This document shows positions 26,848 through 35,874 of a stretch of DNA of 61,632 bases, in pieces (the stretch's first letter is position 1; each line of letters opens with the position of its first letter). The position numbers and the translations under genes are program-made. The DNA is from an uncultured Veillonellaceae bacterium (GTDB taxonomy: Bacteria > Bacillota > Negativicutes > Selenomonadales > Selenomonadaceae), in contig ONCF01000071.1 in NCBI GenBank assembly GCA_900316275.1, forward strand, positions 1 to 61,632, written 5' to 3'. The notes under the pieces are model-generated. The model was not told the origin of the DNA and did no database searches. It worked only from the letters and a program-made list of their open reading frames with translations.

Positions 26848-27722
26848 AAAAACTTGTGCTGGCCTACAACCCCGTGTCAGGACATGCTGCGTTTAAAAAG
26901 CGGCTCGACTATATCATTGAGGCGTTTCAGCGGCGTAATATTATGATTTTGCCGTACCGCACACGCATTGACAACCGCGGCTATTTTGAGCGCTTCGTCG
27001 AGGACGCGCAGGCCGACGGCATCATCGCGGCCGGTGGCGACGGCACGGTGCACGAGGTCGTGAACCTCATGCGCCACGGGCATATTGAGTTGCCGCTCGG
27101 CATTTTTGGCAGCGGTACGTCGAACGATTTCGCGACGAATTTGCATATCAACGAAAATCTTGAAGAATATTTCGACACCATCCGCGACGGGCGCACGCGC
27201 CGCGTCGACGTCGGGCTCTGCGGCGAGACCTGTTTCATCAATGTCGCGAGTGCCGGTATCATGACGGGTATTGCGCATGAGGTCAACGTGCGGCTGAAAA
27301 ACGCGCTGGGCAAGATGGCCTACTATATCCGCGGTATCGGCGAAATCCCGAAGTTCCGTTCGCTGCCGCTGACCATCGAGACAGATACGGAGACCGTGGA
27401 CGTGGAGGCGTATCTGTTCGTCATCATCAACAGCGCAACGGTCGGCAGCATGAAATGTGTCGCGGCCAATGCACGCGTCGACGACGGCCGCCTCGACCTG
27501 CTGGCTATTAAAAAGTGTGCTGTGCCGCAGATTATGAAAATCAGCGGCGACCTCATCGCGGGCAAGCCGGTCGACAGCAACCCACACGTCCTGCATCTGC
27601 AGTCGCGGCATTTCCGCGTGAGCTCCAGCGTCGAGCTGCAGAGTGACCTCGACGGTGAGCTCGGCCCCATGCTGCCGCTCAGTATTGAGACGCTGCCGCA
27701 GGCTTTAGAGGTCTTCGCCTGA
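26844..27722 (+). CDS. diacylglycerol kinase family lipid kinase (YegS/DgkB-like)
   Basis: A 292-residue lipid kinase with the N-terminal VLAYNPVSGHAAFKKRL motif, the catalytic loop IIAAGGDGTVHEVVN and the substrate segment LPLGIFGSGTSNDFA. It would phosphorylate diacylglycerol or a related lipid at the membrane inner face. The ATGA overlap with the flippase gene suggests coupled expression, which fits a shared envelope role. A strong terminator follows. Confidence 0.88.
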   Translation: MKKLVLAYNPVSGHAAFKKRLDYIIEAFQRRNIMILPYRTRIDNRGYFERFVEDAQADGIIAAGGDGTVHEVVNLMRHGHIELPLGIFGSGTSNDFATNLHINENLEEYFDTIRDGRTRRVDVGLCGETCFINVASAGIMTGIAHEVNVRLKNALGKMAYYIRGIGEIPKFRSLPLTIETDTETVDVEAYLFVIINSATVGSMKCVAANARVDDGRLDLLAIKKCAVPQIMKISGDLIAGKPVDSNPHVLHLQSRHFRVSSSVELQSDLDGELGPMLPLSIETLPQALEVFA

Positions 27723-27751
27723 AATGGATGTAAACGACATAATGTATCGCC

Positions 27752-27788
27752 AAAGCAGCCGCACCTGGCCATGGTGCAGCTGCTTTTT
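27752..27788 (+). terminator. terminator after the lipid kinase gene
   Basis: AAAGCAGCCGCACC pairs with GGTGCAGCTGCTTT (one mismatch) across a TGGCCAT loop, followed by TTTT. Confidence 0.85.
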
Positions 27789-28054
27789 ACTTTGGTGGCC
27801 GGGAGCGTTCGAGCGCGACTGTAGTGAATAATCGCAAAATATACAGAAAATACACAATAATAGCACAGAGACGCGGATTACCCTAAATATTTTACTAAAT
27901 TCGTAAAAATGATAAGAATGTGCACGAAATACTTTGTTTTCTATTTATGATGTGATAAACTAGGGCTAAAAGGTAAACCGTTAAACGGAAATGTTTTACG
28001 GGGTAATGGAGTCAAAACTATACCAAATAAGTTTCTAGGAGAGATGAGACGGCC
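27789..28054. other. AT-rich intergenic region before the dehydrogenase
   Basis: This stretch has no reading frame I trust. It is clearly more AT-rich than its flanks. Just upstream of the next gene it holds GTAAAC-CGTT-A-AACGG-AAAT-GTTTTAC (about 27972-27998), an imperfect dyad with nested inverted repeats that could be an operator. TTTGTT about 17 bases from TAAACT (ending near 27962) is a possible promoter just before that dyad, but it is weak. Confidence 0.35.
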
Positions 28055-30919
28055 ATGAAATTAAAGAATTTGCCAGAGGATATTGCGGCACTGCCGGCTG
28101 TGTATCAGGATTTCTTCCACAGCATTGCCAAATATATCCCGGACGAGCGTATTATTACGGACCCGGTGCGGACTTTTGCTTATGGCGTGGATGCCAGCTT
28201 GTACCGCATCACACCGAAAATCGTCGTCAAGGCGCGTAATGTGCAGGAGGTTTCCTCGCTGCTGCGGGATGCGAATGCGCGCAACATTGCGGTGACGTTC
28301 CGTGCGGCGGGTACGAGCCTCAGCGGCCAGGCACTCACGGACTCGGTGCTCGTGGTCATCGGCGAGGGCTGGCAGGACTACAAGATTTCCGACAACGGTG
28401 AGAAAATCTACCTGCAGCCGGGTATTGTGGGTTCTTTGGCAAACCTTTACCTGCATCCTTACATGCGCAAAATCGGCCCGGACCCCGCGTCCATCAAGCA
28501 TGCCCTCATCGGCGGCATTGCGGCAAACAACGCGAGCGGCATGTGCTGCGGTACCTCGGACAACAGCTACAAAACCGTGCTCGACATGACGGTCGTCTTC
28601 GCTGACGGCTCCGTACTGAATACGGCGAACAAAGCTAACTGCGAGGAATGGTCCGCGGCGCATCCGGAAATCATCAAAGAGCTCGAGGCTATCCGTGACG
28701 AGGTAGCGAGTGACGAGGAACTGCACGACCTCATCGTGCACAAATTCAAAATTAAGAACACGATGGGCTACAGCCTGAACGCCTTTACGGACTACACGGA
28801 CCCCATCGACATTCTGAAGCACGTGCTCATCGGCTCTGAGGGCACGTTGGGCATGATTGCTGATATCACGTACCGCACGGTGGCCGACGCGAAATACAAG
28901 GCTTCGGCGCTCGTGTTCTTCCCTTCGATGTACGTGGCCTGCAAGGCCGTGCATGAGCTGTACCGCCCCCTCGTGGCAGCGGCGGAGCTACTCGACCGCG
29001 TGTCGCTGCGCTCGGTGGAGGACTGGCCGGAGATTCCGGACTATTTCAAGACACTGCCCGATGGCACGGCGGCCATCCTGCTCGAGTGTCGCGCCGACGA
29101 CCATGACGAGCTGCACGGCAAGGTCGAGCAGGTCCTCGAGATTATGAAAGCATTCGAGACGGTGCGTCCTATCGAGTTCACGGAGGATCCAGCGGTCTAC
29201 GGCATGTACTGGCAGGTACGCGCGGGTATTTTCCCAGCCGTGGGCGGCGTGCGCGAAATCGGCACGACGGTCATCATCGAGGATATAGCTTTCCAGCATG
29301 ATGACCTCGCGGACGCGGTCATGGATCTGCGCCAGTGCATGGACGACCACGGCTACGGCGCGGGTATCATCTACGGCCATGTGCTCGACGGCAACGTGCA
29401 TTTCGTCATCACGCAGAGCTTCAAGACGGACGAGGACAAGGCGCATTATCAGAAATTCATCGAGGACGTCAGCCACATGGGCGCGGAGAAATACCATGCC
29501 TCGCTGAAGGCCGAACACGGCACGGGCCGCAACATGGCACCGTTCGTGGAGCTCGAGTGGGGCAAGAAGGCCTACGCGCTCATGAAGCGCCTGAAAAAGG
29601 CCTTCGATGCCAAGAGTATCCTCAACCCGGATGTCATCATCACGGAGAATGGTCTGCTCTTTATGGAGCATATCAAGGACATGCACTCCGTACACGAAAT
29701 CGTTGACCGCTGTATGGAGTGCGGCTACTGCGAGACGGAGTGCCCGTCCAAGGAGCTCAGCTTTACGGCGCGTCAGCGCACGGCCGTGAACCGCGAGATG
29801 GCCCGCCTGCGCGCCACGGGTGAGAACCCGGCGCTGCTGGCACGCTTTGAGAAAGAATACGACTACCTCGGCGATGAGACCTGCGCCGTCGACGGCCTCT
29901 GTGCCGTGAACTGCCCGCTGTCCATCAATACGGGCAACTACACGCGAGTCGTGCGCTCCTGCAAGGCCTCGCCAGCCATGAAGGAGAAAGTGGACAGTCT
30001 CACGAACAACTTCGCAGGCCTCAGCAAGGTCATGGCCGCCAGCCTCGATATGGCCGATTTCGCCCACACGGTACTCGGCAGCGAGGTCATGGACTTCTTT
30101 GCGAAAAAAGCGCGCACTGTCAGCGGCGGCAAGATCCCGCAGTGGACAAAATGGATGCCCAAGGGCGGCCATACGCCACAGTTGTCGGAGATTAAACAAA
30201 ATACCGGTAAACCAAAAGTCGTCTATTTCCCGAGTTGCACGACGCGCATGATGGGCGTCGCGAAGGGCGACCACGACAAACGTCACATCAGTGCCGTGAT
30301 GATTGAGCTCCTGGAGCGCGCAGGCTATGAGGTCGTGTTCCCACAGGATATGGCAAAATTCTGCTGCGGCATGCCGTTCGAGAGCATGGGCCTGTTCGAG
30401 GTCGCGGACAAGCTCTGCGGTCAGCTGGAAAAGGCACTGCTCGCGTGCAGCGAGGAAGGCAAGCTGCCGATTCTCTGCGACATGAGCCCCTGCACGTACC
30501 GCATGCAGCACCATATGGACCAGCGTCTGCATATTTACGATACGGTCGAGTTTATCCACAAGTTCCTGCTCGACAAGCTCGACATCCATAAAATCGACCG
30601 CACAGTCATGCTGCACGTGACCTGCAGCGCGGTGAAAATGGGCCTCACGCAGCAGTTCAAGGAGATTGCCGAGCGTTGCGTGACTAAGGTCGTCATCCCG
30701 CCCAAAGTCAGCTGCTGCGGCTTCTCGGGTGACAAGGGCTTCACCGTGCCTGAGCTCAATGAGACGGCCCTGCGCCACCTCAACGAAGCTATCCCTGACG
30801 ATTGCGAGTACGGCTATTCAAACAGCCGCACCTGCGAAATCGGTCTTTCGGCCAAGAGCGGCTTCAGTTACCAGTCCATCGCCTACCTGGTGGACGAGTG
30901 CTCCCGTCCGCAGGCCTAA
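28055..30919 (+). CDS. FAD-binding and Fe-S dehydrogenase, D-lactate dehydrogenase-type
   Basis: A 954-residue fusion. Residues about 45-280 form the FAD-binding (PCMH) domain with TFRAAGTSLSGQAL and IGGIAANNASGM. Residues to about 540 form the FAD-linked oxidase C domain ending AEHGTGRNMAPFVELEWG. Then come two 4Fe-4S sites (CMECGYCETECP, CAVDGLCAVNCP) and two CCG domains (CCGMPFESMG, CCGFSGDKG). Such enzymes oxidise D-lactate or another 2-hydroxy acid and pass electrons to quinone or a flavoprotein. The exact substrate is not fixed by sequence. It is a single-gene unit with its own terminator. Confidence 0.88.
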   Translation: MKLKNLPEDIAALPAVYQDFFHSIAKYIPDERIITDPVRTFAYGVDASLYRITPKIVVKARNVQEVSSLLRDANARNIAVTFRAAGTSLSGQALTDSVLVVIGEGWQDYKISDNGEKIYLQPGIVGSLANLYLHPYMRKIGPDPASIKHALIGGIAANNASGMCCGTSDNSYKTVLDMTVVFADGSVLNTANKANCEEWSAAHPEIIKELEAIRDEVASDEELHDLIVHKFKIKNTMGYSLNAFTDYTDPIDILKHVLIGSEGTLGMIADITYRTVADAKYKASALVFFPSMYVACKAVHELYRPLVAAAELLDRVSLRSVEDWPEIPDYFKTLPDGTAAILLECRADDHDELHGKVEQVLEIMKAFETVRPIEFTEDPAVYGMYWQVRAGIFPAVGGVREIGTTVIIEDIAFQHDDLADAVMDLRQCMDDHGYGAGIIYGHVLDGNVHFVITQSFKTDEDKAHYQKFIEDVSHMGAEKYHASLKAEHGTGRNMAPFVELEWGKKAYALMKRLKKAFDAKSILNPDVIITENGLLFMEHIKDMHSVHEIVDRCMECGYCETECPSKELSFTARQRTAVNREMARLRATGENPALLARFEKEYDYLGDETCAVDGLCAVNCPLSINTGNYTRVVRSCKASPAMKEKVDSLTNNFAGLSKVMAASLDMADFAHTVLGSEVMDFFAKKARTVSGGKIPQWTKWMPKGGHTPQLSEIKQNTGKPKVVYFPSCTTRMMGVAKGDHDKRHISAVMIELLERAGYEVVFPQDMAKFCCGMPFESMGLFEVADKLCGQLEKALLACSEEGKLPILCDMSPCTYRMQHHMDQRLHIYDTVEFIHKFLLDKLDIHKIDRTVMLHVTCSAVKMGLTQQFKEIAERCVTKVVIPPKVSCCGFSGDKGFTVPELNETALRHLNEAIPDDCEYGYSNSRTCEIGLSAKSGFSYQSIAYLVDECSRPQA

Positions 30920-30949
30920 GAGATAATACCAACTCAACATGCATGCCGG

Positions 30950-30988
30950 ACCGGCACTTTGCCTTTGAGCAGAGTGCCGGTTTATTTT
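30950..30988 (+). terminator. terminator after the FAD/Fe-S dehydrogenase
   Basis: ACCGGCACT pairs with AGTGCCGGT around an inner TTGCC/GCAG region, followed by TTATTTTG. Confidence 0.75.
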
Positions 30989-31050
30989 GACCCAAGTTTG
31001 ACCCAAAAGTTATGGATAATATTCCTTTCGGCAAAAGATATAACATAACA

Positions 31051-31080
31051 TTGACAAGGAGGCACCCTCAATGATAAATT
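31051..31080 (+). promoter_or_regulatory. candidate promoter of manA
   Basis: TTGACA at 31051-31056 followed, 17-18 bases on, by ATAAAT/TAAATT (31074-31080). The same bases contain a good ribosome site and an 18-codon frame (31071-31127). A promoter and a small leader peptide are therefore alternative readings. Confidence 0.4.
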
Positions 31081-31163
31081 ATGTAAAAAGGGGCAGACAA
31101 TGCAGGGCGGACGTTTGCGTGCGTTGATGCCGGATACATAGAGTTATGGAAAGGAAATAGACC

Positions 31164-32135
31164 GTGGAACTTTACCCTTTGCAATTAAAAGCAGCGTTGA
31201 AGGACTATATTTGGGGCGGCACGCGCCTGCGCGATGCGTATGGCAAGGCCAGCAACCTTGAGAAGGTGGCGGAGAGCTGGGAGATGTCCGTACATCCGGA
31301 CGGCCCGAGTGTTATCGTGAACGGCCCGGCAGCCGGTGAGACGCTGGCTGCGTATTTGCAGGAGCTCGGGCAGGCATTGCCACCGATTCTCATCAAGCTC
31401 ATTGATGCGCATGATAATCTGTCCGTGCAGGTACATCCGGACAACGAGTATGCGCAGCGCGTCGAGGGCGAGCCGGGCAAGACGGAGATGTGGTACATCG
31501 TCGAGGCCACGCCGGAGGCGCAGCTCATTTATGGTTTCAAGCAGGAACTCACGCGTGAGGAATTTGCCCGGAGCATTGAGGATAACACGCTGCTGGACAA
31601 GGTACGGCAGGTGCCTGTGAAAAAGGGCGATGTCTTCTATATCCCGTCGGGCACGCTGCACGCCATCGGCAAGGGGTGCCTCATCTGCGAGATTCAGCAG
31701 AGCTCCAACACGACATACCGCGTCTACGATTACGGCCGTCTGGGCAAGGATGGCCAACCGCGCGAGCTGCATGTGCAAAAAGCGCTCGACGTGACGACGC
31801 TGCAGCCGTTGCAACTGCATACCGCACCGGAGGCTGAGTTCCGCGGCGTGCTCGCGGGCGTCGATGTGAGCCTGCTAAAGCAATCGCCGTATTTCACGGT
31901 TTACCGTTTTGACGTGCATGGCTGCGCGGACGAGGAAGCTGGCAATATCGAGCTTTTTGTCTCTGACACATCCTTCCAGGCTTTGACGGTGCTCGCTGGT
32001 GACCTGCAGGTCCATGCGGGCGGGTACGAGCTCTCACTCACGCAGGGGGAGTCGGCTTTCCTGCCAGCCGGCCTCGGCCGTTGCCACCTGTCCGGTAAGG
32101 GAAGTCTCCTGCTGTCAAAAAAACCGTGTGATTGA
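31164..32135 (+). CDS. manA: mannose-6-phosphate isomerase, class I
   Basis: A 323-residue cupin enzyme that interconverts mannose 6-phosphate and fructose 6-phosphate, feeding sugar-nucleotide synthesis. Zinc ligands are visible in LSVQVHPDNEY, GKTEMWY and PSGTLHAIGKG. The start is GTG at 31164, with AAAGGA ten bases upstream. It has the shorter Bacillota form rather than the longer E. coli form. It stands alone between a terminator and the ispH promoter. Confidence 0.92.
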   Translation: MELYPLQLKAALKDYIWGGTRLRDAYGKASNLEKVAESWEMSVHPDGPSVIVNGPAAGETLAAYLQELGQALPPILIKLIDAHDNLSVQVHPDNEYAQRVEGEPGKTEMWYIVEATPEAQLIYGFKQELTREEFARSIEDNTLLDKVRQVPVKKGDVFYIPSGTLHAIGKGCLICEIQQSSNTTYRVYDYGRLGKDGQPRELHVQKALDVTTLQPLQLHTAPEAEFRGVLAGVDVSLLKQSPYFTVYRFDVHGCADEEAGNIELFVSDTSFQALTVLAGDLQVHAGGYELSLTQGESAFLPAGLGRCHLSGKGSLLLSKKPCD

Positions 32136-32229
32136 ACGGCACAATAGTACGAAAGTAGCAGAAACAGGACTGTGGGCTGACGTTACCAGGCACTTGCGTC
32201 TTAAATTGGCATAAAGATGAAATTTATGC

Positions 32230-32259
32230 TTGCATAGCGCGGGGCAAAGATGTTATACT
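32230..32259 (+). promoter_or_regulatory. promoter of ispH-rpsA
   Basis: TTGCAT (32230-32235) and TATACT (32254-32259) with an 18-base spacer. A small CCCCT-CGGAAA-AGGGG hairpin (about 32280-32295) sits in the leader and has no T-run. Confidence 0.65.
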
Positions 32260-32329
32260 GTCTATTAGATTGCATCGACCCCTCGGAAAAGGGGACGATA
32301 GCAAGAAAAATCTATAGGATGGTTGATGT

Positions 32330-33160
32330 ATGCAAGTCATTTTGGCAGACTATCTGGGCTTTTGCTATGGCGTCAAGCGCGCTATCAAGATGGCCCGGGA
32401 GAATGCGCGCCAGGATGGTCAGGCGAATACGCTGGGACCCATCATCCACAATCCGCAGATGGTCGAGCGGCTGAAGTCCGAGGGCGTCGGCACGGTTGAC
32501 CGGGTGGAGGATATGGAAAAAGGGACCATCATCATCCGCTCCCACGGCGTCGGCCCCGAAATATACGACCGGGTCGAGCAGCGCGGGCTCAGGCTGGTGG
32601 ATGCCACCTGCCCGCATGTGCGCAAGGCACAGCTTTCCGCCAAGGAGCTGCATGATGAAGGCTATCGCGTGGTCATCATCGGCGAAAAAGAGCATCCTGA
32701 AGTCCAAAGTATCTTCGATTGGTCCGGCCGTGAGGCCGTGACCATCGAGACGGAGGCCGAGGCAGAGAAGCTGGAGCATTGTGCCCGTCTGGGCATTGTG
32801 AGTCAGACCACGTTCTCTGGCGAGCGCTTCGAGCGGATTGTCGGGCGGCTGTTAGACAAGTCGCGTGATATCCGGATATTGCGGACCATCTGCACGGCAA
32901 CGGACCAGCGGCAGTCAGCCGCGGTGGCGCTCGCCAAACAGGTGGATATGATGCTCGTGGTGGGTGGCAAGAACAGTGCCAACACCACACGACTGGCGCA
33001 GCTATGCGCCCAAAGCTGTAAGACTTATCACATTGAGACCGCAGCCGAGCTGCAGCCTGAGTGGTTTGATAAAATTGAAAAAATTGGTATTACAGCCGGT
33101 GCCTCAACGCCCGACTGGATTATCAAGGAGGTATATAAAAAGTGTCAGAAGATCAGATGA
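32330..33160 (+). CDS. ispH: 4-hydroxy-3-methylbut-2-enyl diphosphate reductase
   Basis: Last step of the MEP isoprenoid pathway, giving IPP and DMAPP. A 276-residue Fe-S enzyme with the three cluster cysteines in GFCYGVKRA, VDATCPHVRKAQ and RTICTATDQRQ, and active-site His/Glu in IRSHGVGPE. The weakly spaced AGGATGG precedes the ATG at 32330. The 3' end overlaps rpsA by 19 bases. In some Clostridia the two genes are fused; here they are separate but coupled. Confidence 0.95.
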   Translation: MQVILADYLGFCYGVKRAIKMARENARQDGQANTLGPIIHNPQMVERLKSEGVGTVDRVEDMEKGTIIIRSHGVGPEIYDRVEQRGLRLVDATCPHVRKAQLSAKELHDEGYRVVIIGEKEHPEVQSIFDWSGREAVTIETEAEAEKLEHCARLGIVSQTTFSGERFERIVGRLLDKSRDIRILRTICTATDQRQSAAVALAKQVDMMLVVGGKNSANTTRLAQLCAQSCKTYHIETAAELQPEWFDKIEKIGITAGASTPDWIIKEVYKKCQKIR

Positions 33161-34212
33161 GCATGGAAGAGCTGCTTGCGCAGGAGGAACAGCCGGAAAT
33201 CCAGGAGCATACCGTTGTCGAAGGCAAGGTTATCCAGGTTTCCCGCGATGAGGCTTATGTCGATATCGGCTACAAGCAGGAGATTGCGGTGCCGAAGCGT
33301 GAGCTGGCCAACCCTGAGCCGGAGTCCGCTGAGGATGTCGTCAAAGTCGGCGATGTCATCAAAGTCTACATCCAGTCCCTGGGTGGCGACAACGGCGGTG
33401 CCCTGTCCAAGGTCAAGGCTGACCGCATGAAGGGCTGGGAAGAGCTGGAGAAGATGGAGGCCGAGGGCAGCACGGTGCAGGCTACGGTCAACCAGGTTGT
33501 CAAAGGCGGCCTCGTGGCCTCTGTTGGCGAGTACAACGTACGCGGCTTCATTCCGGCTTCGCAGGTCGAGCTGCACTTTGTCAAAGACCTCAGCCAGTTC
33601 GTCGGTCAGACGTTCGAGTGCGAGATTATCGAACTCGATGTGCATAAACAGCGCCTCGTGCTGTCCCGTCGCAAGCTGCTGCAGGCAGAGCGCGAGCAGG
33701 CTGAGGAGCAGATTTTCGCTACGCTCGAGAAGGGCATGACGGTTGAGGGCGTTGTGAAGCGTATTGTTGATTATGGTGCGTTCATCGATATCGGTGGCGT
33801 CGATGGTCTGGCACATATCTCCGACCTCGCCTGGCACCGTGTCAAGAACCCGTCTGAGGTGCTGGAAGTCGGCCAGAAGCTCAATGTCTATGTCAAGAAC
33901 GTGGACAAGGAGAACCGCCGCATTTCGTTGTCCGTCAAGGACACGCTGCCGGATCCGTGGTTCGAGCATGCCGATAAGTACGAGGAAGGCCAGACCATCC
34001 ACGGCACGATTATCAAGCTGACGGACTTTGGTGCCTTCATGAAGATTGAGGACGGCTTTGACGGCCTGATTCCGATGGGCGAGCTGGCTGACCACCGCAT
34101 CGAGCGTGCGGATGAGGCTGTGCACAAGGATGACGAGGTCGATGTCAAAATTCTGCGCATCGACAGAAACCGCAAGCGCATTTCCCTGTCCATTACGAAG
34201 GCCAACAAGTAA
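33142..34212 (+). CDS. rpsA: 30S ribosomal protein S1 (four S1 repeats)
   Basis: A 356-residue protein with four S1 RNA-binding repeats (roughly 17-90, 103-168, 188-257, 274-345). Repeats 3 and 4 are closest to consensus (GAFIDIGGVDGLAHISDLAW; GAFMKIEDGFDGLIPMGELA). This is the shorter Bacillota form; the E. coli protein has six repeats. The start is GTG at 33142, with AAGGAGG at 33125-33131 inside ispH. It assists mRNA binding, but in low-GC relatives it is not always essential. Confidence 0.93.
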   Translation: MSEDQMSMEELLAQEEQPEIQEHTVVEGKVIQVSRDEAYVDIGYKQEIAVPKRELANPEPESAEDVVKVGDVIKVYIQSLGGDNGGALSKVKADRMKGWEELEKMEAEGSTVQATVNQVVKGGLVASVGEYNVRGFIPASQVELHFVKDLSQFVGQTFECEIIELDVHKQRLVLSRRKLLQAEREQAEEQIFATLEKGMTVEGVVKRIVDYGAFIDIGGVDGLAHISDLAWHRVKNPSEVLEVGQKLNVYVKNVDKENRRISLSVKDTLPDPWFEHADKYEEGQTIHGTIIKLTDFGAFMKIEDGFDGLIPMGELADHRIERADEAVHKDDEVDVKILRIDRNRKRISLSITKANK

Positions 34213-34251
34213 GCCTCCGGCAGGAATACGCAAAGCTATATAGAAATATGA

Positions 34252-34281
34252 GGAGTGATGGCAGCATCACTCCTTTATTAT
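34252..34281 (+). terminator. terminator after rpsA
   Basis: GGAGTGAT pairs perfectly with ATCACTCC across GGCAGC, followed by TTTATTA. Confidence 0.75.
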
Positions 34282-34337
34282 GTGTCAGAGCAAAGCAGCG
34301 TACAGGACGCTACGTGCGGGCTGGCAGGAGGTAGAAC

Positions 34338-35843
34338 ATGAAACAGTATGCAGGCGAAATCCTGCGCGTGCACCCGGAGGGGCTCGGTGCGGAACTGGGC
34401 CTCGTGGCAGGCGATAAAATCCTCGCCGTCAACGGGCAGCACCTGCGCGACATTATCGACCTGAGCTTCGCCATGGCCGATGAGGAAATCGAGCTGCTCG
34501 TCGAACATACGGACGGCACGCAGGAATGTATCGCCTTTGATAAAGATATGGACGAGGAGCTCGACGTTGAGTTTAAGAGCGCAGTGTTTGACGGCATCCG
34601 CAACTGCGCGAACCACTGCTGCTTCTGCTTTGTCGACATGATTGCGCCCGACATGCGCAGCAGCCTGTCCATCAAGGATGACGACTACCGCCTGAGCTTT
34701 CTTTACGGCAATTTTGTCACGATGACGAATATGGGGCCGGCGGATTTCAAACGCATCGCCCAGTATCACTTGTCACCGCTTTATGTCTCTATACAGTGCA
34801 TGAATCCGGAGCTACGCGCCCAGATGCTGCGCTGTGAAGCGGCGAAAAACATCGCGCATCAGCTCGACCAGCTGGAGGCAGCGGGCGCGGACTACCACAC
34901 GCAGGTCGTGCTCTGTGCGGGCGTAAATGATGGCCCCGAACTCGAGCGCACCATCCGGGAGATTGTGGCGCGTCGGCCGCATGCACTGTCGCTGGCCATC
35001 GTGCCCGTCGGGCTCACGAAATACCGCGACGACCCGTTCCTGCTCACGCAGTTTGATGCAGCGGGCGCAGCAGCCGTCATTGACGAGGTGGAGCGCTGGC
35101 AGCAGCAAATCCGTGCCGAGGAGGGCCGCACGTTCATTTACCTGAGCGATGAGTTCTATTTCCTCGCGGGGCGTGAAGTGCCGCTCGCCGACTACTACGA
35201 CGGTTTCCCGCAGCTGGACAACGGCATCGGGCTCACGCGCAATTTCATCTGTGAGTGGGAGCGCGCCGCTGCTGGCAACACCGGCAGGGCAGCTGATGAA
35301 GGCAAAGGCAGCGCGGTGCAGCCTTTGAGTGTGATAAATAGCACGCCCGCAGCAGGGGAAGATGCGAAGGCGGATGATTTGCCACAGGATGCAGACGTCA
35401 TGCCGCTGCATCTCGACGTTGTGACAGGTACCTCGGTTGCGCCTGTCATGCAAAGACTGGCCACGGAGGCTATGGCAGCACAGCCCGGGCTCAGCATTCG
35501 TCTCGTGCCCGTGGCGAACGACTGGTTCGGCCACATGGTCAACGTCTCGGGCCTGCTCACAGGACACGATATCGTGGCGGCACTTTCGGCACTGACCGGC
35601 CCACGCGACGGCATCATTATCCCGGAACCGGCGCTCAGGGCCGGCGAGGACGTATTCCTCGACGATATATCACTCGCGGCTTTGCAGCAAGCCTTTCCAG
35701 ACGCGCGTATCGAGCCGGTGCAGACGGGCGGTGACTACTACCGCGCCCTGCACGACTGGCCGCATTACCACAAGGACCGCGCGGCCGAGTCCACGTACAC
35801 GTGGCAGAGCAATGCGGGCTATACGAAGAATTTAACGTATTGA
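34338..35843 (+). CDS. DUF512 protein with PDZ and radical-SAM-like regions
   Basis: A 501-residue protein. The N-terminal PDZ-like part (about 1-65, EGLGAELGLVAGDKILAVNG) is followed by a CxxxCCFC cluster (CANHCCFCFVD) typical of radical SAM 4Fe-4S sites, a barrel segment, then the DUF512 domain (from EEGRTFIYLSDEFYFLAG to the end). A low-complexity Gly/Ala/Asp insert (about 310-355) sits within the C-terminal part. Function is not established. It lies just before der and plsY, an order I recall as common in Bacillota. Confidence 0.85.
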   Translation: MKQYAGEILRVHPEGLGAELGLVAGDKILAVNGQHLRDIIDLSFAMADEEIELLVEHTDGTQECIAFDKDMDEELDVEFKSAVFDGIRNCANHCCFCFVDMIAPDMRSSLSIKDDDYRLSFLYGNFVTMTNMGPADFKRIAQYHLSPLYVSIQCMNPELRAQMLRCEAAKNIAHQLDQLEAAGADYHTQVVLCAGVNDGPELERTIREIVARRPHALSLAIVPVGLTKYRDDPFLLTQFDAAGAAAVIDEVERWQQQIRAEEGRTFIYLSDEFYFLAGREVPLADYYDGFPQLDNGIGLTRNFICEWERAAAGNTGRAADEGKGSAVQPLSVINSTPAAGEDAKADDLPQDADVMPLHLDVVTGTSVAPVMQRLATEAMAAQPGLSIRLVPVANDWFGHMVNVSGLLTGHDIVAALSALTGPRDGIIIPEPALRAGEDVFLDDISLAALQQAFPDARIEPVQTGGDYYRALHDWPHYHKDRAAESTYTWQSNAGYTKNLTY

Positions 35844-35874
35844 TATACAGATGACCAAACAGAAGGAGGATTTT

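Noticed and set aside
28988-30778. Minus-strand open frame of 596 codons under the FAD/Fe-S dehydrogenase
   Set aside because: It is antisense to a gene with complete Fe-S and CCG motifs; composition alone explains the open frame.
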